Shown here piece by piece: positions 44,918-53,160 of a stretch of DNA of 64,000 bases. The notes below the pieces were generated by a model, which was not told where the DNA came from, did no database searches, and saw nothing but the letters and a program-made list of their open reading frames with translations. The stretch's first letter is position 1. Each line of letters starts with the position of its first letter. The DNA comes from Ruegeria sp. 6PALISEP08. Lineage in GTDB: Bacteria; Pseudomonadota; Alphaproteobacteria; Rhodobacterales; Rhodobacteraceae. A program made the position numbers and the translations under genes. The stretch is taken from positions 1-64,000 of the forward strand of contig NZ_LGXZ01000008.1 of the NCBI RefSeq assembly GCF_001238295.1, written 5' to 3'.

Positions 44918-45673
44918 TTACAGTCGCAGAAGGTCGAAACTTGGCGTGGTCGGGAACAGCGTTTCGACGTTTCTCGGCTGGATCTTGAACAGTGGCCCCT
45001 TTTCTACCGTACGGCCTCCGACAGCGCTGATGAGATGATCTACAGTTATGGTTCCCATCTCAAGCAAACGAGGTAGTTCCTTGGCACGCGGACGACCGGT
45101 AAATGTCACGTACCTAAAGTGGAAATACTCTTCGCCGTCACGCTTGCTAGGGATTGCAACAATCCAGGCTGAGGCAGGTTGGGTCTTGTCCAACCGCTCC
45201 TCAAGTTCGGCTAGTTGCCATGCCACGACGTCGCTCGTCCTTCCCTCGACCGACCTGTGCCTCTCAACCAGAAGCCCTCGCTCCCAGTCTACGGCCAGGT
45301 ACAGCCCTTGGCCGTTGGGCTGCTTTGCGCTGACGGTGCAATTCAGGCGGCGTTCGTCTCCCGAACCATATCCGAAGGCGTCAAGCAACTCCCGAGAGCT
45401 CTTCAGCGCGCTGACTTTCCAATCCGGGACTTTTGCGAACAAGTTAACGCGATTAATATCCTTGGCTTTGCTTCCTCTTCTCGCTGTCAAAACAATGCCT
45501 TTGAACTGGGCTTTTTTTGATGAAGTCATTGGGATGCCAAGGTGGGCAAGAAGGGTTTTCCCGACCGCAGTGTCTCCGCGCCCGATGGCCGGTAGTGGTC
45601 CCTGATGGGACAGTTCTTTCAAGACGCTCAAAAGCTCTTCTGAGTGTTCGGGGAGGCCATCAGTTATAGGCAT
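44918..45673 (-). CDS. MvaI/BcnI-family protein with catalytic residues replaced
   Basis: The 251-residue protein matches the family over most of its length: GDTAVGKTLLAHLGIP, NLFAKVPDW, SSRELLDAFGYG, NCTVSAKQPNGQGLYLAVDW. MvaI-type enzymes have a D-x4-E-x-K active site. At the same place here the sequence is KKAQFKGIVLTARRG, with Gln56, Val61 and Thr63 instead of Asp, Glu and Lys. It is probably unable to cut but may still bind its CC-x-GG-type site. Its start codon overlaps the stop of the helicase gene. Confidence 0.75.
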   Translation of the reverse strand: MPITDGLPEHSEELLSVLKELSHQGPLPAIGRGDTAVGKTLLAHLGIPMTSSKKAQFKGIVLTARRGSKAKDINRVNLFAKVPDWKVSALKSSRELLDAFGYGSGDERRLNCTVSAKQPNGQGLYLAVDWERGLLVERHRSVEGRTSDVVAWQLAELEERLDKTQPASAWIVAIPSKRDGEEYFHFRYVTFTGRPRAKELPRLLEMGTITVDHLISAVGGRTVEKGPLFKIQPRNVETLFPTTPSFDLLRL

Positions 45674-47340
45674 CAGAACGCTTCACCCCCAGGGAACCGA
45701 AGGCGAGCGCCCTCGTCTGAATCTTCAATGTTCGCGACATCGGCCAAGTATTTCCTGAAGAATGCGGCAGGCTGGTCGTTTTCGAATTTCACAATAGCGC
45801 CATCCCTGTAACGGACGACTTCGACTCCCGCCGCGTTCTCTTCCGCTGACTGGTTCAATGAAAGCCCTGCAGCAACTCGGCGGATATCTGCAACAAAATC
45901 GAGAACCAGAACCTTGTCCTTTTTTGTGCTAACTCGGAGACCACGACCGAGTTGTTGGAGGAATATCCTCCGACTGTGGGTAACCCGCATGAACGCCACG
46001 AGATTTACGTCCGGAACATCTATGCCTTCGTTTAGCATTTCAATGGAAATAAGCATGTCGATCTCACCCATTCGAAAGGCGCTTAGGTTCTTAAAGCGCT
46101 GCTCACGGGGGAGCCCGCTGTGCATCAATGCAGCTTTGACGCCTTCAGCCGCGAACAGTGGTCGCAACCTTTCCGCGTGGTCGATGGAGCGACAGAATGC
46201 CAAAGCTCGCGGGCCATCCATCTGGTTCATCTTGGAGCAAATCGCCTGAACCATCGCCAAATCCCGCTCGGGAACAAGTAGTCGTTGATTGAGATCTTTT
46301 ATGGTCAATCCATTTATTGAGGCTCGCGCAATCTCGTCCCAATCAATCCCATCTGTCAGCATGCGATAGTCGACTTCTGCGAGATAGCCCTGTTGCATAC
46401 CGTCCACGATATCCATCGTGTAAGCAGGCTCACCAAAAAGGTCAGTGACATCCCGATCGTCTCCACGCCAAGGAGTGGCGGTGAGTCCAACCAAGAAATT
46501 CGGATCAAGATGATCGATAAGGTTGCTGAAGCTGTCGGAAGGAGCGTGGTGGGCCTCATCAACAATCACAAGCCCGAATCTTTCGGACAACTCGTCCCCG
46601 CGTTCAATTGCAGCGTTTAGGGACTGCCAAGTCGCAAAGACTACCCCTCCGGGGTGTGCTGGCCGCTCACCGTCCGTCCACAAATGCGTCGCGCACTCTT
46701 TGGGAAGTTGGGACCAACTTGAAAACTCCAGTTGGCGAACAAGGTCGGTCATATGGGCAAGTACGAGGACCTCTTGTTCTGGATTACGATTAAATTCATT
46801 CGCAATGAGCTGGTTTGCAACGAGGGATTTGCCTAGGCCAGTGGCCATTAAGACAAGTGCACGTTGCTTTCCCTGACCACGATGAGCCTCAACAGCATCA
46901 ATTGCCTCTGCCTGATATTCTCGAGGGGTTTTGTGATCGAGAGAGGCAGAAGGCAACTTGTCATAGTATTGTAAGAGGTGGCCGCCATTCCATGCGCGGA
47001 CGTCAACGCCGGCATCCTTCTGTGCAGCCAGAAACTTGTAAGCGTTGGGATAGAAATCTTGGTTTGATGCAACGATAGCTATCTGTGCTTCGTATTTCCC
47101 TAGCGCCCAGACCGCTTCCCGAGCTCCGTTGTCGTCCACCCCACCATTCGACCGAAATTTCGCCTGCAATACCCAGCGCTTCCCACCGGAAACACCCACT
47201 ACATCCGCGCCGTGGTCGCCAGCACCACCTACAAGGGCCACATCCTTGAAGCCTGCGTGCTTTACTAAGCGCGCAACCATTCGTTCGAAAGCTTGCCATG
47301 GGCCGTAGGCTAGCCGTTCCTCGCTGACGAAACCCGGCAT
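45673..47340 (-). CDS. Mrr-type nuclease fused to a superfamily 2 helicase
   Basis: In this 555-residue protein, residues 1-110 are Mrr-like, with GGAGDHGADVVGV (Asp46) and LQAK (Gln59, Lys61), an intact PD-(D/E)XK site. Residues 135-480 form a SF2 helicase: Walker A MATGLGKS (165-172), DEAHH (261-265), LTATPWR (286-292) and QQLGRGLR (462-469). A short C-terminal extension follows. The fold order is that of restriction translocases. The start is directly after the stop of the ATPase gene, and the stop overlaps the MvaI-like gene. Confidence 0.9.
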   Translation of the reverse strand: MPGFVSEERLAYGPWQAFERMVARLVKHAGFKDVALVGGAGDHGADVVGVSGGKRWVLQAKFRSNGGVDDNGAREAVWALGKYEAQIAIVASNQDFYPNAYKFLAAQKDAGVDVRAWNGGHLLQYYDKLPSASLDHKTPREYQAEAIDAVEAHRGQGKQRALVLMATGLGKSLVANQLIANEFNRNPEQEVLVLAHMTDLVRQLEFSSWSQLPKECATHLWTDGERPAHPGGVVFATWQSLNAAIERGDELSERFGLVIVDEAHHAPSDSFSNLIDHLDPNFLVGLTATPWRGDDRDVTDLFGEPAYTMDIVDGMQQGYLAEVDYRMLTDGIDWDEIARASINGLTIKDLNQRLLVPERDLAMVQAICSKMNQMDGPRALAFCRSIDHAERLRPLFAAEGVKAALMHSGLPREQRFKNLSAFRMGEIDMLISIEMLNEGIDVPDVNLVAFMRVTHSRRIFLQQLGRGLRVSTKKDKVLVLDFVADIRRVAAGLSLNQSAEENAAGVEVVRYRDGAIVKFENDQPAAFFRKYLADVANIEDSDEGARLRFPGGEAF

Positions 47341-49665
47341 TTATTTCGCCCAAGACTCAAGCAATCGTAGAGAAGCCAGGGCACGTGTGAATCTAAGTCG
47401 CCAGTCTCGATCCTTGTTGATCGCTGAGGCGCCGTCTTCCACGAGCCACGAGGCATCCTTTAAGCATTCGACGACTTGGGACAACGTTTGTCTCCTTTGG
47501 TCTGTCGAAAGTGGCTCATAGGGGCGGTCGAAGAAGTCGCCATCCATTACGATAGAAGGCCAAATCTCCACGAGGTCTTGTAAATAGTCTTCCGAAGCGA
47601 AACGGGCAAATTCTCCATTGCGAATGCACTCATCTGCTTGCGCATTGGTCAAAGATTCCGAGCGAAATGCCACACGTCGAATGTGATCGAGCTCATGTGA
47701 CACAATGTCTTCTAAATCGATGGGTGCGACGTTGGGAAGGTTTTCGTCAAAATGCCGACGGAGTTCCCCAAGAAGCGCAGAAGCCGACTTAGCTGCCTGG
47801 GAAATGTCTCCCGAATTTGAGGGGAAGTACTTGTCTCTCAAAAGCCTGCCCACATACGACACTGGGTAGTCCCGAATGGACTGCGAAGCGACCGTTATGG
47901 CTTGCTGGGCAACATCTACGATCAAATAGTCTGAGGGCTGAAGGACATTATCTTCAAAATACGGTGAATCGCCATTGTAGTCGAATTGAAGATCGAAACC
48001 TTTCGGGGTCACCCTATAGGGGTGCCCACCCAAGTCTGTCTTGTGGCGCAATGCCGTCACCTTAATCAGAATATCGCCCGGTAGCTCTGGGACCTCGTAC
48101 GTTCTTGAGAGCGCCGGATCGGGGTCTGGCAGCTGAATTTCTTCTGCGCTGTCGTTGTGAGAAGTACCGGCGTCGTCATCAACATCACCTGTCGGCTCTT
48201 CGTCATTTCCGGAGCTTGCGGTTTCGTCACCAATTGGGAAGTCCCCAGCGAAGTCGTCGGCGCCGCTACTACCGCCACGCTTGGCTCTTTCAGCTTGAAG
48301 AACCAACTCGTACCATTTGTCATCATCTTGAAAGTCGGGATCGCCCGCGTAGAATTTGTCGACGTATTCCTTCACCAGACCAGCGTTCACCCCGGTTCCA
48401 TCACTTGTCCCTGGGACAAGAGACGACAATCCCGCAGTTCCTTTTCGATAGCCGGTAAACAGACGCGCCATCGGACTGGTATTCTGCGCAAGCCCTAATC
48501 GTTTTGCGATTTGTGGCTGCAGTGGTGAATTCCCGCGCACTAGATTCACCACTTTCTTCCATTCCGGGTCCAGTTTATCGAAGGAATCTTTTTGGTGGGA
48601 AACCCTCACAAAATCGATTTCCAACTCACCGACAATCCTGCCGCCCCAATGTATGGCATCAATGGGGTACTCCAAGATTGTATCGCCGTCTTCGCCACTA
48701 AACGTGAAGAACGATTTATCTAACTCCTGAATCACGCGTCCGTTTCGGATGAGGTCGATGCCAAAGGTTTCCTTGTCGAAGAACCTTTGGATACCTAACC
48801 AACCTGTTAGCTTCCTCGAGCGTTTTACGATGTTTTCGCGGTGGCCACATGCGGGGCAATCATCTTCCGCATCTGAAAGCCAGACCCAGCATGTGGAACA
48901 AAACTTTCTTGTGTCCAACGTTTCGTCGATCTCAATCCGAGCAGGTACGTTGCCAAAAGCCTTGGTTTCGACAGAACGCTTGGCATCCCAAACACAGTGT
49001 TTAGTTGGTGTTACGGCGTCCCCAGAATAGTTGATTTCGATCTCCAGGCGCCGCATTACCCGCCCATAAATCTTGCCAAGTTTCTCACGCGTACGTCGTT
49101 TTCCAACCCCCTTGATGAGGGGCATGACTCGATCAACTTCTAACCGGGTAATCTTGATCTCTGTACCATGAGCCTGGTCCTCAAGTTCTTTGTTAGTCTT
49201 CGCCCGTAGCTGCACAGGGGCATTGAAAGTCTTTTGTTGTTCCAGATGATCGAAATCGATCACAAGCCCTGTCCAGTCAGGGTCATCTGCGCGGGTGGTC
49301 CAAATCTCTGTTTTTCGCCCCATCCGCGCCGTGGAAATGTTGAAGCCCATACCGAAGAGGCCCATCTTCTCCACAGGGTCATTTCCCGAGTAACCCGCAC
49401 GAACTGCGTCTTGTAGAGTCGCAATAGACATGCCGCTGCCATTATCCCTTACGATCAACTCACCACGACCGGCTTTCAGCTCCTTCTCGCCAGGAACATC
49501 CACCCAGATTTTTGGTTCGACAGCAGGTACTCCATCGCGAGCTTGATCAATGAATGCATCGATGGAGTTGTCGATGAGCTCAGCAAGGCACTGCCAAGGG
49601 GCGAAATCGATCTGCCCTAACATCCGGAGAACGCGTGGAGAAGGAGTGATGTCCACTGTTGTCAT
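47341..49665 (-). CDS. MORC-like GHKL ATPase with zinc ribbon
   Basis: The 774-residue protein starts at the ATG at 49665, behind GGAGG. The GHKL ATP site is AELIDNSIDA (residues 28-37), DNGSGM (74-79) and MGLFGMGFN (101-109), followed by an S5-like fold. A four-cysteine ribbon lies at residues 256-273 (Cys256, 259, 270, 273). An acidic linker (about 480-540) leads to a C-terminal domain with SHELDHIRR, whose histidine pair could bind metal. MORC/MutL-type ATPases are known near restriction systems. It is the first gene of the ATPase-helicase-MvaI operon. Confidence 0.85.
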   Translation of the reverse strand: MTTVDITPSPRVLRMLGQIDFAPWQCLAELIDNSIDAFIDQARDGVPAVEPKIWVDVPGEKELKAGRGELIVRDNGSGMSIATLQDAVRAGYSGNDPVEKMGLFGMGFNISTARMGRKTEIWTTRADDPDWTGLVIDFDHLEQQKTFNAPVQLRAKTNKELEDQAHGTEIKITRLEVDRVMPLIKGVGKRRTREKLGKIYGRVMRRLEIEINYSGDAVTPTKHCVWDAKRSVETKAFGNVPARIEIDETLDTRKFCSTCWVWLSDAEDDCPACGHRENIVKRSRKLTGWLGIQRFFDKETFGIDLIRNGRVIQELDKSFFTFSGEDGDTILEYPIDAIHWGGRIVGELEIDFVRVSHQKDSFDKLDPEWKKVVNLVRGNSPLQPQIAKRLGLAQNTSPMARLFTGYRKGTAGLSSLVPGTSDGTGVNAGLVKEYVDKFYAGDPDFQDDDKWYELVLQAERAKRGGSSGADDFAGDFPIGDETASSGNDEEPTGDVDDDAGTSHNDSAEEIQLPDPDPALSRTYEVPELPGDILIKVTALRHKTDLGGHPYRVTPKGFDLQFDYNGDSPYFEDNVLQPSDYLIVDVAQQAITVASQSIRDYPVSYVGRLLRDKYFPSNSGDISQAAKSASALLGELRRHFDENLPNVAPIDLEDIVSHELDHIRRVAFRSESLTNAQADECIRNGEFARFASEDYLQDLVEIWPSIVMDGDFFDRPYEPLSTDQRRQTLSQVVECLKDASWLVEDGASAINKDRDWRLRFTRALASLRLLESWAK

Positions 49666-49830
49666 TGATACGCCTCCGTCTGATGGCAACCACTAGAAAG
49701 GGAAATTGCTGCGAGCTTGGCTAGTGCAATTCCCTTTTTGCGGGAGCTTCACGCATTTTCGTGTCGCGGGCAAGTAGGCGCCTACGTTAAGGCAAACTTT
49801 GAATTGGCGATTGGCAGTACTGTTTTTTAC

Positions 49831-49990
49831 CTAATTGGCTATTTCATGCGCAAACTCGACGAGCGGCCCGAACTCAAACCCATCAGCCGCACGCAGCGCC
49901 GCGATGTAGCGAGCGCGGTAGTCGCTGTCAGCCGTCAGTGTTTCGCCGCCTGACCAGTCTAGGAGTATTTCCGGATCATTCGCCGCCGAT
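49831..49990 (-). pseudogene. Remnant of a second fic gene, 3' end
   Basis: On the minus strand this encodes about 50 residues, ANDPEILLDWSGGETLTADS and onwards, ending FEFGPLVEFAHEIAN and a stop at 49831. They match the end of the intact Fic protein gene at 51633. The 91-bp core (49874-49964) differs from 51676-51766 at only four positions. No start is present, so it is a fragment. Confidence 0.85.
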
Positions 49991-49998
49991 CCGTCGTT

Positions 49999-51432
49999 CT
50001 ACTTCTTGCTTGCAGATTTCTTTGGAGTAGCGTCGATCACAACGATGTCTGAAGCACGTTCTCCGGCAAGAAGCTGGACTTTCCTGATTTCGTTAATCGT
50101 ATCCAACTTGTCACCTAGCTTCCCATAGTCGATCACAACGAAAATTCCAAAGAACGTTTCGGATGCCTCTTTGTAGTGCTCGAGCTGAGTCTCATAGCCA
50201 TGTCTGACAGTTCCTGAGTCTCTTTTTAGTTCTACAAGCACCCTTGCTTCGTAGCCCTTCGAGAACTTAAAATCGACTGGCCCGCCTCCCATATTGGTCT
50301 CTGGAGACATGTCGATGTTGTTTGCCTTGCAGAACGCATCCGCAATCGCTTGGAACATTAGCTGAGCCGCTCGTTCTTTTTTGGGTTTCCCGTCTACCCA
50401 AAGCTCGCGCCAAAGATCGCCGACTTCCACGTGCTGTTTAAAGAGAGCAATTGCTTCATGGACAACTGCCCTGATTGCCTCTGGTCCGGTCGAAAGATCA
50501 ACTTTGGATGGTGCAGATAGCGCATCAGGATCAGCGAGCAACAATTGTCGATACCTGTAATAACCCAAGGCATCTTCTATTGGATCGTAGTTGCTTGCAT
50601 TATCCTTCACCGACGCCAGGAAATGATTGAACGCATCAGCGGAAGACAGTGCTGCACCCCGCAGTGCGTGCTTCGTGTCAGTTACAGTCGGCTCTGTGAT
50701 GCCGGCTAGCAGCTGGCTAACCCTATTCCTAATCTCAGCATTTTTCATCGCAGCTTCGCGAACATCTGACCAATCATTTGCAATCGGGAGGTCCCTCACA
50801 ATGTCTTTGGGTACCAACAAAAACGGCTTTGAGGTACCTTTGCTGTCCACGAAGTGGGGCAAGCCGATGTCTTGCCTCTCTTCAGAGATCGGTGTTGTTG
50901 CCAAAGCATGTGAGTTGCAGAATTCAGAGGTAATCGTGGCCAGCTGAAGGAAGACGACTCGTGTCGTGAAGTCGCTGATCGTGTCAGGTCCGACGCCTTC
51001 CTCGAAGAAGCCCATCAAAGAAATCATCTCTGGGTCATTCGCACCCAATGTTATGATTTCCTTCGTCGTTCGCAGGATCATGGATTGGATTTCTTCCGGC
51101 CGCGAACTCCCAGAACGCGAAGCGCCCCCGTATCCCAAACCATTCTCCGAGGGCTCCTCTAAATTCAGCAGTCGTCTGGCAGCCAACCAAGCTACATCAT
51201 CCTCGGCCTGAGAAATGGTTAGGAGGCGGACGATTTTGGAAAAATGATCGCGAAATACTGCAATGGCATCCTTCGCGATCAACGGATGCCCAGACTTCTC
51301 CAACAGAACGGGATCGATAAACAACTCAAGATCAACGTTTAGGAACGGGTCGATTAAACCAGCTTTATCGATTTCTGCGGGGTTCACCCCAAAATAACTT
51401 GAAAAGAGAATAGGATTAACAATGCGTGCCAA
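49999..51432 (-). CDS. Predicted PD-(D/E)XK nuclease of unknown family
   Basis: The 477-residue protein is not recognised as a named family. The C-terminal part has a PD-(D/E)XK arrangement: GGGPVDFKFS (Asp387), then RVLVELKRDSG (Glu401, Lys403), then YETQLEHYK (Gln416), spaced as in nuclease cores. Upstream is a long helical region. The gene sits between the fic remnant and the intact fic gene, beside a defence block, so a role in phage or plasmid resistance is likely but inferred. It is not linked in one transcript with the ATPase operon. Confidence 0.65.
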   Translation of the reverse strand: MARIVNPILFSSYFGVNPAEIDKAGLIDPFLNVDLELFIDPVLLEKSGHPLIAKDAIAVFRDHFSKIVRLLTISQAEDDVAWLAARRLLNLEEPSENGLGYGGASRSGSSRPEEIQSMILRTTKEIITLGANDPEMISLMGFFEEGVGPDTISDFTTRVVFLQLATITSEFCNSHALATTPISEERQDIGLPHFVDSKGTSKPFLLVPKDIVRDLPIANDWSDVREAAMKNAEIRNRVSQLLAGITEPTVTDTKHALRGAALSSADAFNHFLASVKDNASNYDPIEDALGYYRYRQLLLADPDALSAPSKVDLSTGPEAIRAVVHEAIALFKQHVEVGDLWRELWVDGKPKKERAAQLMFQAIADAFCKANNIDMSPETNMGGGPVDFKFSKGYEARVLVELKRDSGTVRHGYETQLEHYKEASETFFGIFVVIDYGKLGDKLDTINEIRKVQLLAGERASDIVVIDATPKKSASKK

Positions 51433-51632
51433 CTCTGAAGACCTTTCTGCTCCCCGATAACCAACTTCTCTTCATAGTTGTAGCCTGCTTCTCTCCTACA
51501 GTCACGTTGGCAACCTCGACAATCTGACGATCAACGGCGACGACAACCAGTGTCCCGGGATTCCGTCAATGTCCACTTTGGCGCTGAGGCGTGTTGGGAC
51601 TGCTATTGCAGCGAAGGTTAGCTTCCCGCCGT

Positions 51633-52238
51633 CTATTCGGAGATCGCTGTCACGAACTCAACTAACGACCCAAATTCAAACCCATCAGCCGCACGCAGTG
51701 CCGCGATGTAGCGAGCGCGGTAGTCGCTGTCAGCCGTCAATGTTCCGCCGCCTGACCAGTCGAGGAAAACGTCAGGGTCAATCGTGGCCAGATACTCATC
51801 CGCCATGATCCGTGCCCAGCGTCCGTTGCCGTTGGCGAAGGGGTGCACCCAGACCAGTTTATGATGGAAGCGTGCGGTGGCTTCCAGCGGGTCGTAGGTG
51901 CCGTTCTCGCGCCAGTATCGGGCGTCATCTAGGCAGGTGCGCATTTCGGTTGAGATATGCCAGACAGGCACGCCGATGTTCTTCTCTGTTTGGCGATAGA
52001 CACCCGCCCAGTCCCAGACCTGCCCGAACAATCGCTTGTGGACCTCGCGGGCTGCATCGTCGGTCAGGATGTCGAAGGACTTGGGCCGCCGGTCCAACCA
52101 GGTCAGCCCCTCGATGATGTTCTCGCCCTCCAGCTCATTCAACTCGCCGCGCGTGGTAATGTGCTTGGCCTTGAGACCAAGCAACTCGTCGGGCGTGAGA
52201 GGGGTCGCGCCGGTGGGTTCGTGCAGTTCCAGAGTCAC
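51633..52238 (-). CDS. Fic-domain protein, mobile mystery protein B
   Basis: The 201-residue protein has the Fic core HPFANGNGRWAR (residues 132-143). The usual Asp or Glu of the Fic motif is Asn, as in the mobile-mystery B group. Fic proteins transfer nucleotide groups; the effect of this family is unknown. It overlaps the Xre gene mobile-mystery A by four bases, which is its usual partner. A duplicate of its 3' end lies at 49831-49990. Confidence 0.88.
   Translation of the reverse strand: MTLELHEPTGATPLTPDELLGLKAKHITTRGELNELEGENIIEGLTWLDRRPKSFDILTDDAAREVHKRLFGQVWDWAGVYRQTEKNIGVPVWHISTEMRTCLDDARYWRENGTYDPLEATARFHHKLVWVHPFANGNGRWARIMADEYLATIDPDVFLDWSGGGTLTADSDYRARYIAALRAADGFEFGSLVEFVTAISE
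51676..51766. repeat. Direct repeat copy of the fic 3' end (second copy at 49874-49964)
   Basis: The 91-bp segment matches 49874-49964 at 87 of 91 positions, with an offset of 1802 bp. The two copies bracket the predicted nuclease gene. This arrangement suggests that a gene was inserted at a duplicated fic end or that two fic copies recombined. Confidence 0.85.
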
Positions 52239-52696
52239 TTCCAGAAATCCCTCGGCATCTCACGCGCGATTTCGCCTGCCAGTTCCTCGATCATCTCTTC
52301 CTGGCCGCGCAAACCTTCGGTCTGCTCTTCCAAGGCCATATGCGCGCGGGTGCGTTGAATGATGCGTTTGGCCTTCTTGCGAGCCTGGGCCATGATGATT
52401 TCCTCGACAGGTCCTTCGCGCGGGATGATCGCGTAGACCAGCTTGCCACCCATGGCCTCAGCCATCTTGTCCAGCTGGTTCAGGGAGATTGCTCCAGCCT
52501 TTTCGTTCTGGATGGAGCTGTAGACGCTGTTGCGGGACACGCCCAACCGCTCGGCCAACGCGGGTGCGCTCATGCCGATTGCTTCCTGGAAAGTCGCAAT
52601 CCAACCACCCAGTGGCTTCGCGAAGGCTTGGGCCATCCGGACAGCTTGATTGATCTTGCTTTCAGCCTGCCGCTGTTTTGTACGTGAGACGGACAT
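52235..52696 (-). CDS. Xre-family protein, mobile mystery protein A
   Basis: The 153-residue protein starts at the ATG at 52696; the frame extension to 52807 has no ribosome site. A helix-turn-helix is clear in MSAPALAERLGVSRNSVYSS (about residues 42-61). The mobile-mystery A/B pair is found on mobile elements, and A is believed to repress the pair. The region upstream (52697-52826) has repeated TTTTGTAAT blocks that could be its operator. Confidence 0.88.
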   Translation of the reverse strand: MSVSRTKQRQAESKINQAVRMAQAFAKPLGGWIATFQEAIGMSAPALAERLGVSRNSVYSSIQNEKAGAISLNQLDKMAEAMGGKLVYAIIPREGPVEEIIMAQARKKAKRIIQRTRAHMALEEQTEGLRGQEEMIEELAGEIAREMPRDFWK

Positions 52697-52826
52697 TTGC
52701 CAACCTGTAGCTTTGCATCTATGACTGTTTTGTAATACAAAGATATGGCAGTATTTTGTAATTTGCAATACCATAGCATTGCAAACTGGTGAAATTCGCC
52801 ACGCCACAGCTTGGCATACCTGCCCA
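52697..52826. promoter_or_regulatory. Promoter region of the Xre-Fic pair with TTTTGTAAT repeats
   Basis: Two copies of TTTTGTAAT (around 52729 and 52755) and palindromic stretches such as TTGTAATACAAA occur in this AT-rich region. They are candidate operators for the Xre protein. Confidence 0.45.
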
Positions 52827-53144
52827 TCAAGCTTTACCGATCACGTTCTCGACGGCGCTTGCCGGTGCTAGCACATTCTCCCCTACCTTAAGTTCCTTCG
52901 CATCCACGCCAAGCTCCTGGATCAAATACCCATCGCGCCGCTTGCGAATGTTCCGCATATAGCCGTTCCCTCCGGCGTCAACAAAAAGGCAGCGGATGTT
53001 CTGGTAGTCTCCCCAGACACCCGCAACGGCAATGAGCGGAACGCCTTCGGGCAGGCGGCCCACCTTTTCAAAGTCGCGATAGTCGATGCTATAGTCGCGG
53101 GCCTGATGGTAGCTCATGGTGAAGTGGTCGTGTGCAAAACTCAT
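52827..53144 (-). CDS. 105-residue protein of unknown function
   Basis: Starting at the ATG at 53144, behind GGAAGGAAA, gives 105 residues. The central stretch GVWGDYQNIRCLFVDAGG, then YMRNIRKRRDGYLIQELG, looks like a small beta-rich fold. It is downstream of the relaxase on the same strand, 16 bases after it ends. No known family is recognised. Confidence 0.6.
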   Translation of the reverse strand: MSFAHDHFTMSYHQARDYSIDYRDFEKVGRLPEGVPLIAVAGVWGDYQNIRCLFVDAGGNGYMRNIRKRRDGYLIQELGVDAKELKVGENVLAPASAVENVIGKA

Positions 53145-53160
53145 CGGATTTCCTTCCTCG

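Noticed and set aside
49717-49953. 78-residue plus-strand frame
   Set aside because: It is antisense to the fic remnant and ends in its complement.
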